A DNA stretch of 64,000 bases from Theocolax elegans (lineage: Eukaryota > Arthropoda > Insecta > Hymenoptera > Cerocephalidae): NCBI GenBank assembly GCA_026168455.1, contig CM047425.1, positions 1,462,001 through 1,526,000 on the forward strand, written 5' to 3'. Shown here piece by piece: positions 25,501 to 37,500 of this stretch. Below the pieces are notes generated by a model. It worked only from the letters and a program-made list of their open reading frames with translations. It was not told where the DNA came from and made no database searches. The position numbers were made by a program, and so were the translations under genes. How positions within the stretch are numbered: position 1 is the first letter of the stretch; each line of letters starts with the position of its first letter.

Positions 25501-28500
25501 TTACCCGATACTCGGGGGTGACGCGATCGTACACCACTACCTGATTCCCAACTTAAAGTTAGGCAGGCTGGCCAAAGGTGACACGGGGGAATACGTATGC
25601 GGTAATGCGCAAAGCGCGAACGTGTACGCAATCTCAATAGTGAGTCCCGAACACAAATACGCGGAAATATTAAATAAATTCCCGGAAATTATCGGCTTAG
25701 ATAAACCTGTAAAACTCGCAAAATGCGGAATAGAGCATCACATCGCGACTCAGAGCCCACCTATTTATCACAAGTCTAGGCGGCTTAACGTAGAAAAAAC
25801 AAGGGCTGCTAAAGCAGAAATAGAGAAACTGTGTAAAACAGGTGTTTGTAGACCGTCTGATAGCCCGTGGGCGTCACCAATACACATGGTAAAAAAAAAA
25901 ACGGAGATTGGCGATTATGCGGAGATTATCGTAAACTCAACGCAGTAACCATTCCGGATCGTTACCCCGTACCGCAGTTACATGACATCCCGAATTTTTT
26001 AAATAAGAAAACTATTTTTACATCGCTAGACCTACACGAGGCGTTCCACCAAATACCGATTGCACCGGAGGATGTGAAAAAATTATAACACCCTTCGGGC
26101 TCTACGAGTATTTAGCTATGGGCTTCGACTTCAGGAATGCGGGTCAAACATTCCAGCGATACATTAATAAAGTGTTGGGTGACTTGGAATTTCTTTTCGT
26201 CTATTTAGACGACATCTTAATAGCTTCGCGGAATGAGAAAGAACACAAATACCATCTAAAAGTAGTAATGGAAAGGTTGAGAGACGCGAATTTAAAATTA
26301 AATCTCGATAAGTGTTCGTTCGGAGTTAAAGAACTCGATTTTCTGGGATATAAGGTCAATAAATTCGGATTTAAACCTACCGACGCGAAAATAAAAATTA
26401 TCTCTGAGTTTCCGCGACCGCGCACAGTCAATGAATTGCAGAGGTTTTTAGGTATGGTGAACTTTTATAAGAAAAGTCTACCACGCGCCGCGGAAGAACA
26501 GCGTCCGTTACATCGACACTTAAAAGGCTCTAAAAAGAAAGATAAACGAGTAATTGAATGGGATGAAGAAGACGTTAAAGCCTTCGATAAAATTAAAAAG
26601 AGTTTGATTGACGTCTCGTATTTGTCTTTTCCGAAGGAGAATGCGGAAACGCCCATAGCGATGCGTCAGATGTAGCAATGGGAGCCGTTCTGGAGCAAAA
26701 AATAGACAGGAATTGGCGACCCTTAGCCTTTTTCTCAAGAAAATTTAATAACGCGTAAGCTAAGTACTCAACTTACGATCGCGAATTAACAGCGATTTAT
26801 GAAGCTATTAGATATTTTTACTATTTCGTTGAGGGCACGAGTTTTGTTATTCTGACGGACCATAAACCGTTAATTTACGTGTTAAAACAAAATACAGATA
26901 AAGCTCCGGTCAGACGTGAGCGTCAGTTGGCATATATCAGCCAGTTTGACACGCGAATTGAGTATATTAAAGGCGACGATAATTCGGTGGCGGATAGTTT
27001 ATCACGCGTTGACGCGAGTACTGATCACACTCAAATCACAAAGAATGATGCTAATTCGTCCGTCGATAAAAACGTTGCCGATAAAGAAACTCACGTAGAC
27101 GCGTTTATGTTTCCGACCGTGTTTAGCCTCGAAAAATTGCGCGAAGAGCAAATAAAAGACGATGAGTTAAAGGAGATTCTTAATAATCCAACACTCTCGT
27201 TGAAACTAAAGAAATTAACGTGGGGGAGTAAGCATTTAGACTTCTACTGCGATACGTCAGGTGATTCGTTGCGTCCTTACGTTCCGAAATCCTTACGCGA
27301 AGAAATCATTAAATTATTTCACGATCCGGCACATCCGAGCGCCATAGCAACCGATAGGATGGTTAGGCAGCACTATGTTTGGCCGGCGATTAGCAAAGAT
27401 ATCAAACGCTGGTGCAGAAACTGTATTTCGTGTCAACGTTCGAAAATCTCGAGGCATAATAAGTTTATGCCAGAGCGGTTTATTACACCAGACGAAAGGT
27501 TTATGCACGTACATATAGATCTAGTAGTACCTTTACGCGCCTGCAATGGGTATAAATATATCCTCACCATGATCGATAGATTCTCGAGATGGCCTGAGCG
27601 ATCCCCTTATACGAGACCTCGGCAGCAACAGTGGCGCGAGCGTTTTACGATAATTGGATAGCGCGGTATGGCGCACCAGCTAATATAACCTCTGACCAGG
27701 GCAAACAATTCGAGTCTAGGTTATTTAACGAATTATTGCAATTAACGGGCATAAAAAGAATTCGCACTACACTGTATCACCCAGCGTCTAACGGTATGGT
27801 AGAAAGATGGCACCGCGACCTCAAAGCGACGATAATATGCCACGCAGATAATGCAGATTGGACAAGAGTACTTCCGACGGTATTACTAGGTCTCAGAACG
27901 CGCGTTAGATTAGAAACGGACGCGTGTCCAGCAGATTTTGTATTCGGAAAATCTCTGCGCATTCCGGGAGAATTATGTGTCTTTGACGAATTGAAAGCCG
28001 AGAATAGCGCGTTTCTGAACGAATTCTGCGACTACATGCGAAGAGTTAGGGCCATACCGGTAAAACACAAAAATAAATCGCGCCCATTCGTATACAAAGA
28101 CTTGAAATCCTGCACCCACGTTTTACAATTAACTAAACGTATTAAGCCAGCGTTAGAAAGACCGTACACGGGACCACATCGGGTAATTGATCGATCCGAA
28201 AACGGACATACTTTTACGATCGAAAGAAATGGTCAAAACGTAGTAGTAGATGCCGAGCACTTAAAGCCAGCATATTTCATTCGCGCTGAGGTGACAGACA
28301 ATGTAAAAAATAATCAAAATGACATTGACAATGGTAAAAACGATGTTAGCAAACAGAATCAACATATTGATGACGACGATGATAATACCGTCAGAAATTT
28401 TAATAACCAAAGCGATACTGTCATTGGCAATAGTGCAAATATTGTAATTACTACAGCGCAAATTCACGCAGAAGCGGATAAAGAGAATAGTGTTGACGGG

Positions 28501-31500
28501 CAATCAGCAGTTAACACGCAAAGAAAGGCCAACGACAGTACAGCTTGTGACCATGATGTGAGAGCATCAGATAATATTTTAACGAACGGAGATAATTCCA
28601 TTAACTTCGATATAAATAATGACTCACGCAAATCAGCGGATATCATGCGAAATAGAAATAAAAATTTAGTAAAAAATAAAATTGTAGTAGATCACGCGAA
28701 GACGAGTCAACCGCGAAATGTAGTTTTTGATTTGAACGAAAGAAACGCGGAACCGCTTGCAAATTTGCAACCTACTGTGATAAAAAAGAAAAAATTTATT
28801 CCTAGTATTTTAAAAAGAAACAGAAAGACTGAAAATATAGACTGTATAGAGTCACGCGTACCTACTGTAAAAATAAGAAAGAATGTTATGTTCAGACTGT
28901 TTTAGGGAAAAAACTAATAACAGAGAAATTGTGATAAATGCAAACAAGACTGACTATATTAATCGTATAGAATCTCGCGCATTCACGAAGACTGCAAAAA
29001 AGCGTTTAATCCAAAGACTGAACAAACTGTGATATATAATTAGTAAGACTGAGTATAACAAGAGTAGTTATAACAATATAATTTCGATAATAAAAATCTC
29101 AGTAACGAAAGTGTTTACGAGAATCGGTACCTCGCTATATACATCGCGTAGGGTAAGCCCGTGCTTTGTTCAGTAGATACTTGGTTACGATAAGAGACAA
29201 ACAATAGGTTAACATTTTGTGTCATTTAGAATAGAAATAGACAGATTTAGCTGTGACACTGCACTCAAAAGAAGCGATCGTTATTTAATTAACAATGTAA
29301 AGAAACTGTGAACTGCACAACTGCAGTAGTAGCATTAATCACGTAAAGATTTTTCACTGCGCACGATTGTCTAGCATGGATGAATAAGACCTTAAATAAA
29401 ATGTGCGTTTATACTGTAGCAAAATTGTTTAATCTGGATTTTCCAGAATTTGCGTTCAATGCACAGTTAAGGATATGCGATTGTTTAACTAGTTGTAAAG
29501 CGTTAATGAATGACGAATGTTTAGAACTATGTTAATTACTTTAGAATGTTTAAAACGGTTATTGTTGGTAAGCGTATGGTGATTAATGTATTAAGACTGT
29601 TAATTACTTTTGTAAAAAGAATAAATGACTCTTAGGGCCTTCTTTCACAAGAATTTCAGTCAAATTTCGACCTCGCTGCATTTCATGCAGGTCTACATTT
29701 AGGGGGGAGCACTGTGGGCAGGCGGCCCTAACGATTTAGTACCACGATATAACGCCTGAGGGCGCACCTCCAGTTAAGCGAGTCAACTAGAAATATCGCA
29801 ACATTCGCGATAGAGAGTCAGTCGCATCTGAACCTTCGACGCATGAGTCCGCATATTGCGGACGATAGCCAAATAAAGCAATTACTAACTAAACACTTGT
29901 TTTAGATTACTACCTCGCACTCCATCCTCTTAACCTGGCAACGCGGACGTGTGGGGCCGCGTAAACGGTGTCTCACACACATACACCAAACCCCACATGT
30001 CATACTCAATTAAAAATTCAAATTTTGCGCCACAAAATAGCAGACGAAAAAACAACTAATTTACATATAAGAATTAATAAAAACAAATTTACCCAAAACC
30101 AGGAGTTAGTTGCCCTCCGTTAAATAATTATCTGTCATTTTGCAAAGTTTCAAGTTAATATAACAATATGTGGCTAAGAAAACCTTGAAAAATATAAGAA
30201 AATTGCATTTTTCGAGGTTTTCTCGGCGACATATTGTTATAATAACTTGAAACTTTGTAAAATGATAGATAATTACTTAACGAAGGGCAACTAACTTCTG
30301 ATTTTGCGTAAATTTGGTTTTATTAATTCTTATATGTAAATTAGTTGTTTTTTCGTCTGCTATTTTGTGGCGCGAAAATTTGAATTTTTAATTGAGTATA
30401 ATACCCCCTTAAAGAAACGCAATATTTTTTTAGAAACTTAAATGGAAATTACCATGTTAATTTTTGGTTATTGTTGATTAGTAACGAATATTACATGTAA
30501 TGTTATATAGTAAAAGTTAATAGATTTTGTGATAAATAGCGATAAACACAGCTGGTGTTGAAAAAAGCTTGAAAAATTTAACGTTTTGAGGTAGAATAAC
30601 TTTTAAACAAATGGATTTCAATAACTTAAAATTTTTTTTTGTTTTTCTACTGAAAAATATTTCCAGTCTGTACCTAAAATTTAATGCATTTTAAATTTCT
30701 GTTCGGACCACTTGACGTGGAATGCCCATATATGTATTGTGAATTGAGCTACGACATTTTTTTCGTACCATACCAAATGATGAGACCTTCGAGTAGTTTT
30801 AAGAGGGTCACGGCTGCCGTTGCTCGATAAACAACAACGCCCCAATCGGCGACCCGTTGTGTAAATGAAAGGAAATTTTGATTTTTTTTAAATATTGTAT
30901 ATAAATATTTTATATATATATATTTAACAATTATAGCGAACTAATAAATGTATGTACTTTTCTGTTTTTCCAAACGGTGGCGGCTTCCCAATCTCCGACT
31001 CGGACGTACCTTGTAAAACGAAAGGTTGTAGGAATATTGTATAATTATCGAATTACACTTTCTTTTTTTAAATTCTAGATTATGATAGATTGTTTCATGA
31101 AGTCGCTATAAAAAAGGTGATATAGTAGTAGAAATTAAAAAAAATTATTTAAATATTTTGAGAGAAATAGTAAAATGATTTTATTTGAAAATGAAGTATA
31201 TTGCGAGGTTAAGTATAACCATTTTATAAACAAACGAAGCAAAAACTTATTAGCAATTTGATGGTTAAAAACGTGAGGTTACAGATCAACAAGATTAAAT
31301 TAATTTGTACAGTCTAGCGCAACTGTTTTGATTGGTAATTTTCTGATCTAAAATATAAATTTCTTCGTTATTTGACATTCAAAACTCGAAATCCCATGAG
31401 CCATTATGATCAAGTGTATAATAATACTTTTAAATTGTATGAATTTAGGAATTTATTCTCTTTCTATACTTTCTGGAAATAAGTTATGTTGACATTTTAA

Positions 31501-34500
31501 CGATCATTATTTGATTAAAAGAAATACTTTAAGTATTATTAATTGGCTATGTTTATAGCAAAGCAGTCAAATCCCTTCCGATATCTACTATCATTGATTG
31601 ATCGATCCTTGTCCTTGTAAAAATAAGAAATTGGTCATAAGTCATGTCAGAATTCACATGATCATCATAAATGTGTTTCAAATTTAAATCATAAAAAATT
31701 ATATTATATACGTCTGACAAAGATAGAAACAGTCAACCACTTTATGTCTACCCATGCAAAAAAATGATCTGACATTATCTTGCTTCTCACATGCAATATC
31801 ATCAGCAATTAAGAAGTGCGTTTTCTGGATCTAGTACTGTATCTTGTTCACTAAAAGGAAAATACTGTACACCATCTATGGGGTTCCGTAACTTCTTTAA
31901 CATTTTATACTTTGCTTGATTCAGAGATTTTTAATATACGTATACATTTTCAAATCTGATTCTCTTTGGATGAGTTATGAAAGCAAGGGGGCAATTGGTT
32001 TTGATGGCAATTAGAAGGACCGCAAAATATAGCTCATATACTATCTGGAAATCAATCTCCATGATGTTTTGGTCTTCTATCTTGATCTACGATAACATCA
32101 AAATTAGCTATTGGTAGCTTAACAGGCTACTCTTTAAAATCCATAAATGCAATGAAAGGTCAATCGGTATAATAAGACAATGGAAGTCATAGCTTTAAGT
32201 AAAGGATATCTATTTAAAACCACACAAGAAAGTTTTAAATCTCAAACCATATATTCAGGGTAACGTATAAAAAAAAGATTGGTATAATATTATCCCAGAA
32301 ATCTCTTACTAGCATTAACATGAAATACGAAATTATTCTAGAAATTCCTGATTTTAAAGGTATATTCATGTGAAATGCATTACCGGCTGATGGTCCACGA
32401 TATCATGAATCAGCTATCGAAAATCTTGATGATGCTAGACAAGGTACACACTGGGTAGCTTATTGTAAACGAGGTAGTAACGTAAAATATTTTGATAATT
32501 TTGGTGATCTTCAACTACCCTTGGATTTGATGATATATTTTGCAGATTGTAAAGCAAGAACTTATTTTCAGGAGATCGAGAACTGATTTGAATGCTGTCG
32601 TTCAAACAGGTATGCACATTGAAAATAACATTACTTTAGAATTAATAAGAATCGAGTTGCTATGACGTATAATTATTAATCTTTGTAAAGTTCGATTGGT
32701 TGATTATGTAGGAAAAGATACAACATTAGGAGTTTTCGAACTTGGTATTTATACGAATATCCACTTCTTCCAACAATGTCACGACATGTTTGGACTGTAA
32801 AATCAACTAATCAATTAGAAAAACCTAGATTTGTCATTCTGGGTTTTCAAACTAATCGCAAAAGTCAAAAAGCGGCTAGTGATAGTCAATTTGATCGCTG
32901 CAATATTACTAACGTAAAACTTTTTTTCAATTCACGAAATACATGGTATCCAAAGGAAGAATGTGGAATGGGAAGATATATAAATGCTCGCAACGTTATT
33001 GATTCATCATTTCATCATGGGACTGTGTAACAGTGTACTTCAACTGCTTCCTTACTTAGACATCGAAAAGAAATATCTAGGCAAGTCGACTGCTAAAAAT
33101 CAAGAATTAAAACAACGGATTTGTTTTACAAATATTGGAATAGATGACAATATATACGACAAAGTCTAAAGAAAAAATAGAGGGATAACAATAAGCGATG
33201 TATCTCACAGGTAGAGGCATTGGTTGGGACCTCCACCCTTCCTTTAAATTGGTATAAATACCAGCAATATCATCAACTTCCATTATTTCATTATGGGTCT
33301 AGGCAACAGTGTAGTTCGTCTTCCTCCCCTCTTGGAGAATGAAGAAAAAGAAAGGAAGAGACGACTCCACCGAAATGGAAAACGTATTCTAAAGAAACAT
33401 TTTCATCAAACACAATGCTTTGCAAATTGCTACAAAACGTTTAATAATAGTAAGAAGTAAATGAGGAGTCTTATTCAATTACAGTACAAACAATTGCAAT
33501 CAAGTGCAATGAAACATACACACACACACACACACACATACATTTTTAGGTTATTTTATTAATATAAAAATATGAAAAAAGCCAGAACCGCAGATCCTAA
33601 CAATCGTTTTTTTAAAAGTTATACGCTATTAAAACAAAATTTATAATAAAAGGAGACTTCACTATGAACGTTTGTAACTTCTAAACTATCAAATATTAAG
33701 ATTAAAACTAAAGATGATAACACTTGTATTTAACCCTCCATTGTTAATTAACAAAATTAAAAGATTATTTATTAATTTCTTTAGGGCCAGGACGGTTTTT
33801 AATAATTTAAAAAAATCCTCAGTGATAATAGTCTGTAGTAAAAATTAATAAAACTTAATTCGGCTATAACTTTGCTCAATTCTAACGGATTTAAGCGTAT
33901 TTATCAATCATATCTATTTCACCTCACCTTTTCATTGAACTTTAGTTTTAATGTTAATATTCGATAGTTTATAACTTTTACAAAAACAATTATTAGTGTC
34001 TCCGGTTCTGGCTTTCTTCATATTTTTATACTAGAAAACATATCCTACAAGCTGGGCACGATCCGTTTCCCAAACATGTAATGGTATCCTTTTAAGTTAA
34101 CGTAAAAAGACAAAAAAACCTTTTTTTGGAAATTTCATAAGGTTTAAAAAAGATTTCTTTTGACCAAATAACTAAATAGCTACAGTGATTCAATATATAT
34201 CTATTAGAAGAGCATTCGAATCAAATGATATAATAATATTTCATTATCTCGTTAAATTAAAAAAAACCAAATGTATACGTACGCTTTAATTATAATTGTA
34301 ATTTACCACAACCACATGGATATAAAAAATCTCCTAGCTGCATCCAAATCATTCAGATTGATAATCTTCGTACTTTCTAATTGATAAAATTGTTCGCATT
34401 CTTGAAGCGACGTTAAGGATATTCCAGATTCCAATAATAAATCCATGCACAGAGCGTAATACCAAGTTCTACCTGACTGATCCAAACCGGCCTGTGATAC

Positions 34501-37500
34501 GAACTCTGTAAAACGATCGAAATTATTTGTTATACTTTATAATTATTATAATTAAAATATTATATATATATATATATGGGCTATTTCACGTCAAGTGGTA
34601 CGATGAAAATTTTAAATCGCTCCAAAATTTGAGAACAGGCTGGAAATATCTTCAAGAAGATAGAAAAAAAATTTTAGGTGTTAAAAATAATTTGCCTACG
34701 AGTTATTCCACCATGAGAAACGGAAATTTTTCCATTTTTTAGAAAATTTTCTATTTTCAAAGCCATTTATCTCAAAATCTATTAATTTTTTTGAAAAAAC
34801 ATTACAAACAACTTTTGTTCAAAATAATCTTAAGAACTTATCTACCTGGGTCACAATTCTTAATTTTAAAATCTCGAAGAGATAGAACGACCGTAAATAT
34901 TGAATATCAAAAAAAGGCGACCACGTCACGATCGATTTTGATCTAACACCGCTCAAAAGATCACATTTTTTAAGAGCTTTCGAATGGCGGCGGTTAGATT
35001 ATTGGCCAAGACCGCTGGTGTAAGTTATGCCTCATAAACCTCATAAAATCACTAATTTTCATGTATTTTAGGGCATAACCTACAACAGCGGTCTTGGCCA
35101 ATAATCTAACCGCCGCCATTCGAAAGCTCTCAAAAAATGTGATCTTTTGAGCGGTGTTAGATCAAAATCGATCGTGACGTGGTCGCCTTTTTTTTATATG
35201 CAATATTTACGGTCGTTCTATCTCTTCGAGATTTTAAAATTAAGAATTGTGACCCAGGTAGATAAGTTCTTAAGATTATTTTGAACAAAAGTTGTTTGTA
35301 ATGTTTTTTCAAAAAAATTAATACATTTTGAGATAAATGGCTTTGAAAATAGAAAATTTTCTAAAAAATGGAAAAATTTCCATTTCTCATGGTGGAATAA
35401 CTCGTAGGCAAATTATTTTTAACACCTAAAATTTTTTTTCTATCTTCTTGAAGATATTTCCAGCCTGTTCTCAAATTTTGGAGCGATTTAAAATTTTCAT
35501 CGTACCACTTGACGTGAAATAGCCCATATATATTCATTAATTAAAAAAAATTTAGAATAAAATCGTTTGAGATCGTAAAATATAGTTATACACGAAAATC
35601 ACGGAGTTCTTCAATCAAAAAATTGATTAATGTCAATAATAGCTATTATAAGTTACTTGAAAAATGCAATTATCTTATATTTTTGAAGGTTTTCTCGGCG
35701 ACATATTGTTAACTTGATACTTTGTAAATAATAGACAATTACACAGATGCAACTAGATCATGGTTTTGTATAAATTTGTTTTTATAAATTTTTATAAATA
35801 AATTAGTTTTTTTTCGTCTGCTATTTTGTAGCGCGCTGTTAGTTTGAATTTTTAATTGAGTATGAGACCTTCTTAAGGGGTCCGTACAGATAGCTTCACA
35901 AATCCGCTACCCGAAAATTTACGAGCAGAAGTGGCGCTGCTGTCAGATAGGCTGAGTTCATATTCGACAATAATTATGGACTTTTATACCACATAAAATC
36001 AGAGTTTAGCGCCATAGCTGTTGACGTAATGATTAATTACATTTTGCTTAGCTGATCGAAAAATCAGTATTTTCGACGAATAGTGATAATAATTACGAAT
36101 CAATGCTCAGAACACATACCGAAGTCACTTCGTACTTATCACTTTTCGTCGAAAATACTGACTTTTTGATCAGCTAAGCAATATGTAATTAATTATTACA
36201 TCAATATCTATAGCGCTCAACTTTGATTTTATGTGGTAAGGTAAAAGTCCCTGTTATTAAACGATTTTTAACATGTTTTTTGTTCCGATCTCAATAAAAA
36301 ATTGAAATAAGCATCAATGTTGGAAATTTGTATACCATTCGATGCGCGTATTCTTTCTGAACAATTACCTGGTTTAACATTTTATTTAAACGGTTTTAAT
36401 TAATTATATTATTAAAAAACGGAGAGCCTTATGTGCACGTATTATTAAACGCCTTGAAAATACATGTCCCGACTGTTTAATAATCCTGCCCCTATTTATT
36501 AAACACTTTTAAAAGCTCAAAATTTAACTATTTTTTAACAATTTAGCTTAATATTTGGATTGATACTACAAGGATTTATCTTTATTTAGTGTATGCAATC
36601 ATAAAATTCTATAAATAAAACGATGTTTAATAATTTTAATCATAATACAAATGCGAGTTACTTTGGTATAAAATGAACCTGTAAGAGTCTTCCGTGAGTC
36701 TTGATGCAACTATATTATAAAGATTCAATAGCCCTTTTTACATACTTTTGAATTTTAATCGGTTACTAATGAACAATGACGAGCATACACATGTTAGTGA
36801 TTCGATAGATATACGTTTCACTAACACACATACTGAAATAATATCAATTTTTCCGAAAAAAAGCTCAAAAGTAACCTTCAAGTGCGTTTGTAGGTTAACT
36901 TTCTAACCAAAAGAAATACATTATTTAGCCTTTATACTACATGCATATATCATTTAAATCGATTAATAATGCATTTTTAACTATTTTACCAAAAACATCT
37001 ATAAATAAATCGGTAAATATTGATTTAAAACAGTGTTTATACCGTTTAATAATAGGGACAGGAACAAAATCATATGTACGTAGTATGGAACAGCTAATAA
37101 TTTAATTAAAGCAATATTAAAATTGCAAAAACAGTCTGTAATCGAAATCTACGAAATAAAAACTATCTCCTAATGCTTAAACGATCATATATAATCCTCT
37201 TATTAATGTATTAGAGTTAGAAAACTTTGTGCGACAATGCCGACTTTTTCCGTCAAAATGTTAATCGATCTATGCAATTTTGTCAAGTGCATAGTTTAAT
37301 ATTTTTTCGTAATTTCCCCAGTGCTTCATTCTAATTTATTTCAATTCGTAAACACAGTTAATAGACTAAATTATTTAATAAAATTTTTCTAATCATTAAT
37401 ATACCTATACTTTTCTTTTAATTCGTATTACTTTCTCTCTGTTTAGTACGAGGTACACTTTTCTCGAGGTGTTTATTAACAGGGACTTTTACCTTATAAA

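Larger units (their letters stand above)
22756..29997 (+). mobile_element. Ty3/gypsy LTR retrotransposon, probably CsRn1/Kabuki-like, with decayed pol
   Basis: A 7242-bp element flanked by TGTTA (22751-22755) and TGTCA (29998-30002), a 5-bp target duplication with one mismatch. The two 285-bp LTRs differ at 5 positions by my reading (about 98% identity). The order is LTR, primer site, gag, protease, reverse transcriptase, RNase H, integrase, long tail, polypurine tract, LTR. The gag zinc finger has CHCC spacing and the primer site resembles the tRNA-Trp type. Both are reported for the CsRn1 clade (family knowledge). pol has several frameshifts and stops, so the copy is not autonomous although it is fairly young. 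It sits antisense to the cyclase gene, in the intron between 21733 and 30769. Confidence 0.9.
22742..30412. mobile_element. TTAA-flanked foldback element family C, copy C1, split by the gypsy element
   Basis: The left stub is TTAA plus GAAGGTGTTA (22742-22755). The remainder is 30003-30408, closing with GAGTATAATACCCCC and TTAA at 30409-30412. Joining the two sides across the retrotransposon gives the same terminal arrangement as the other C copies, which shows that the LTR element inserted about 10 bp inside the C terminus. Central inverted arms meet at about 30200. Confidence 0.75.
21798..30727. mobile_element. Foldback element family A, copy A1, split by nested insertions
   Basis: The left end GGGTCATTCCAAGTCAAATGG starts at 21798 and the mirrored right end (ACCACTTGACGTGGAATGCCC) finishes at about 30727. 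Left sequence runs to about 22234 and right sequence from about 30413. Between them lie elements B1, C1 and the gypsy element. The arms share motifs such as AACCTCAAAACGTTAAATTT, present in reverse complement in the right arm. Relatives are A2 (34578-35525) and A3 (about 37741-38580). Confidence 0.65.

Noticed and set aside
31620..33016. Active DNA virus or complete Polinton in the intron
   Set aside because: Frames are broken, there is no polymerase or integrase, and no long terminal inverted repeats were found.
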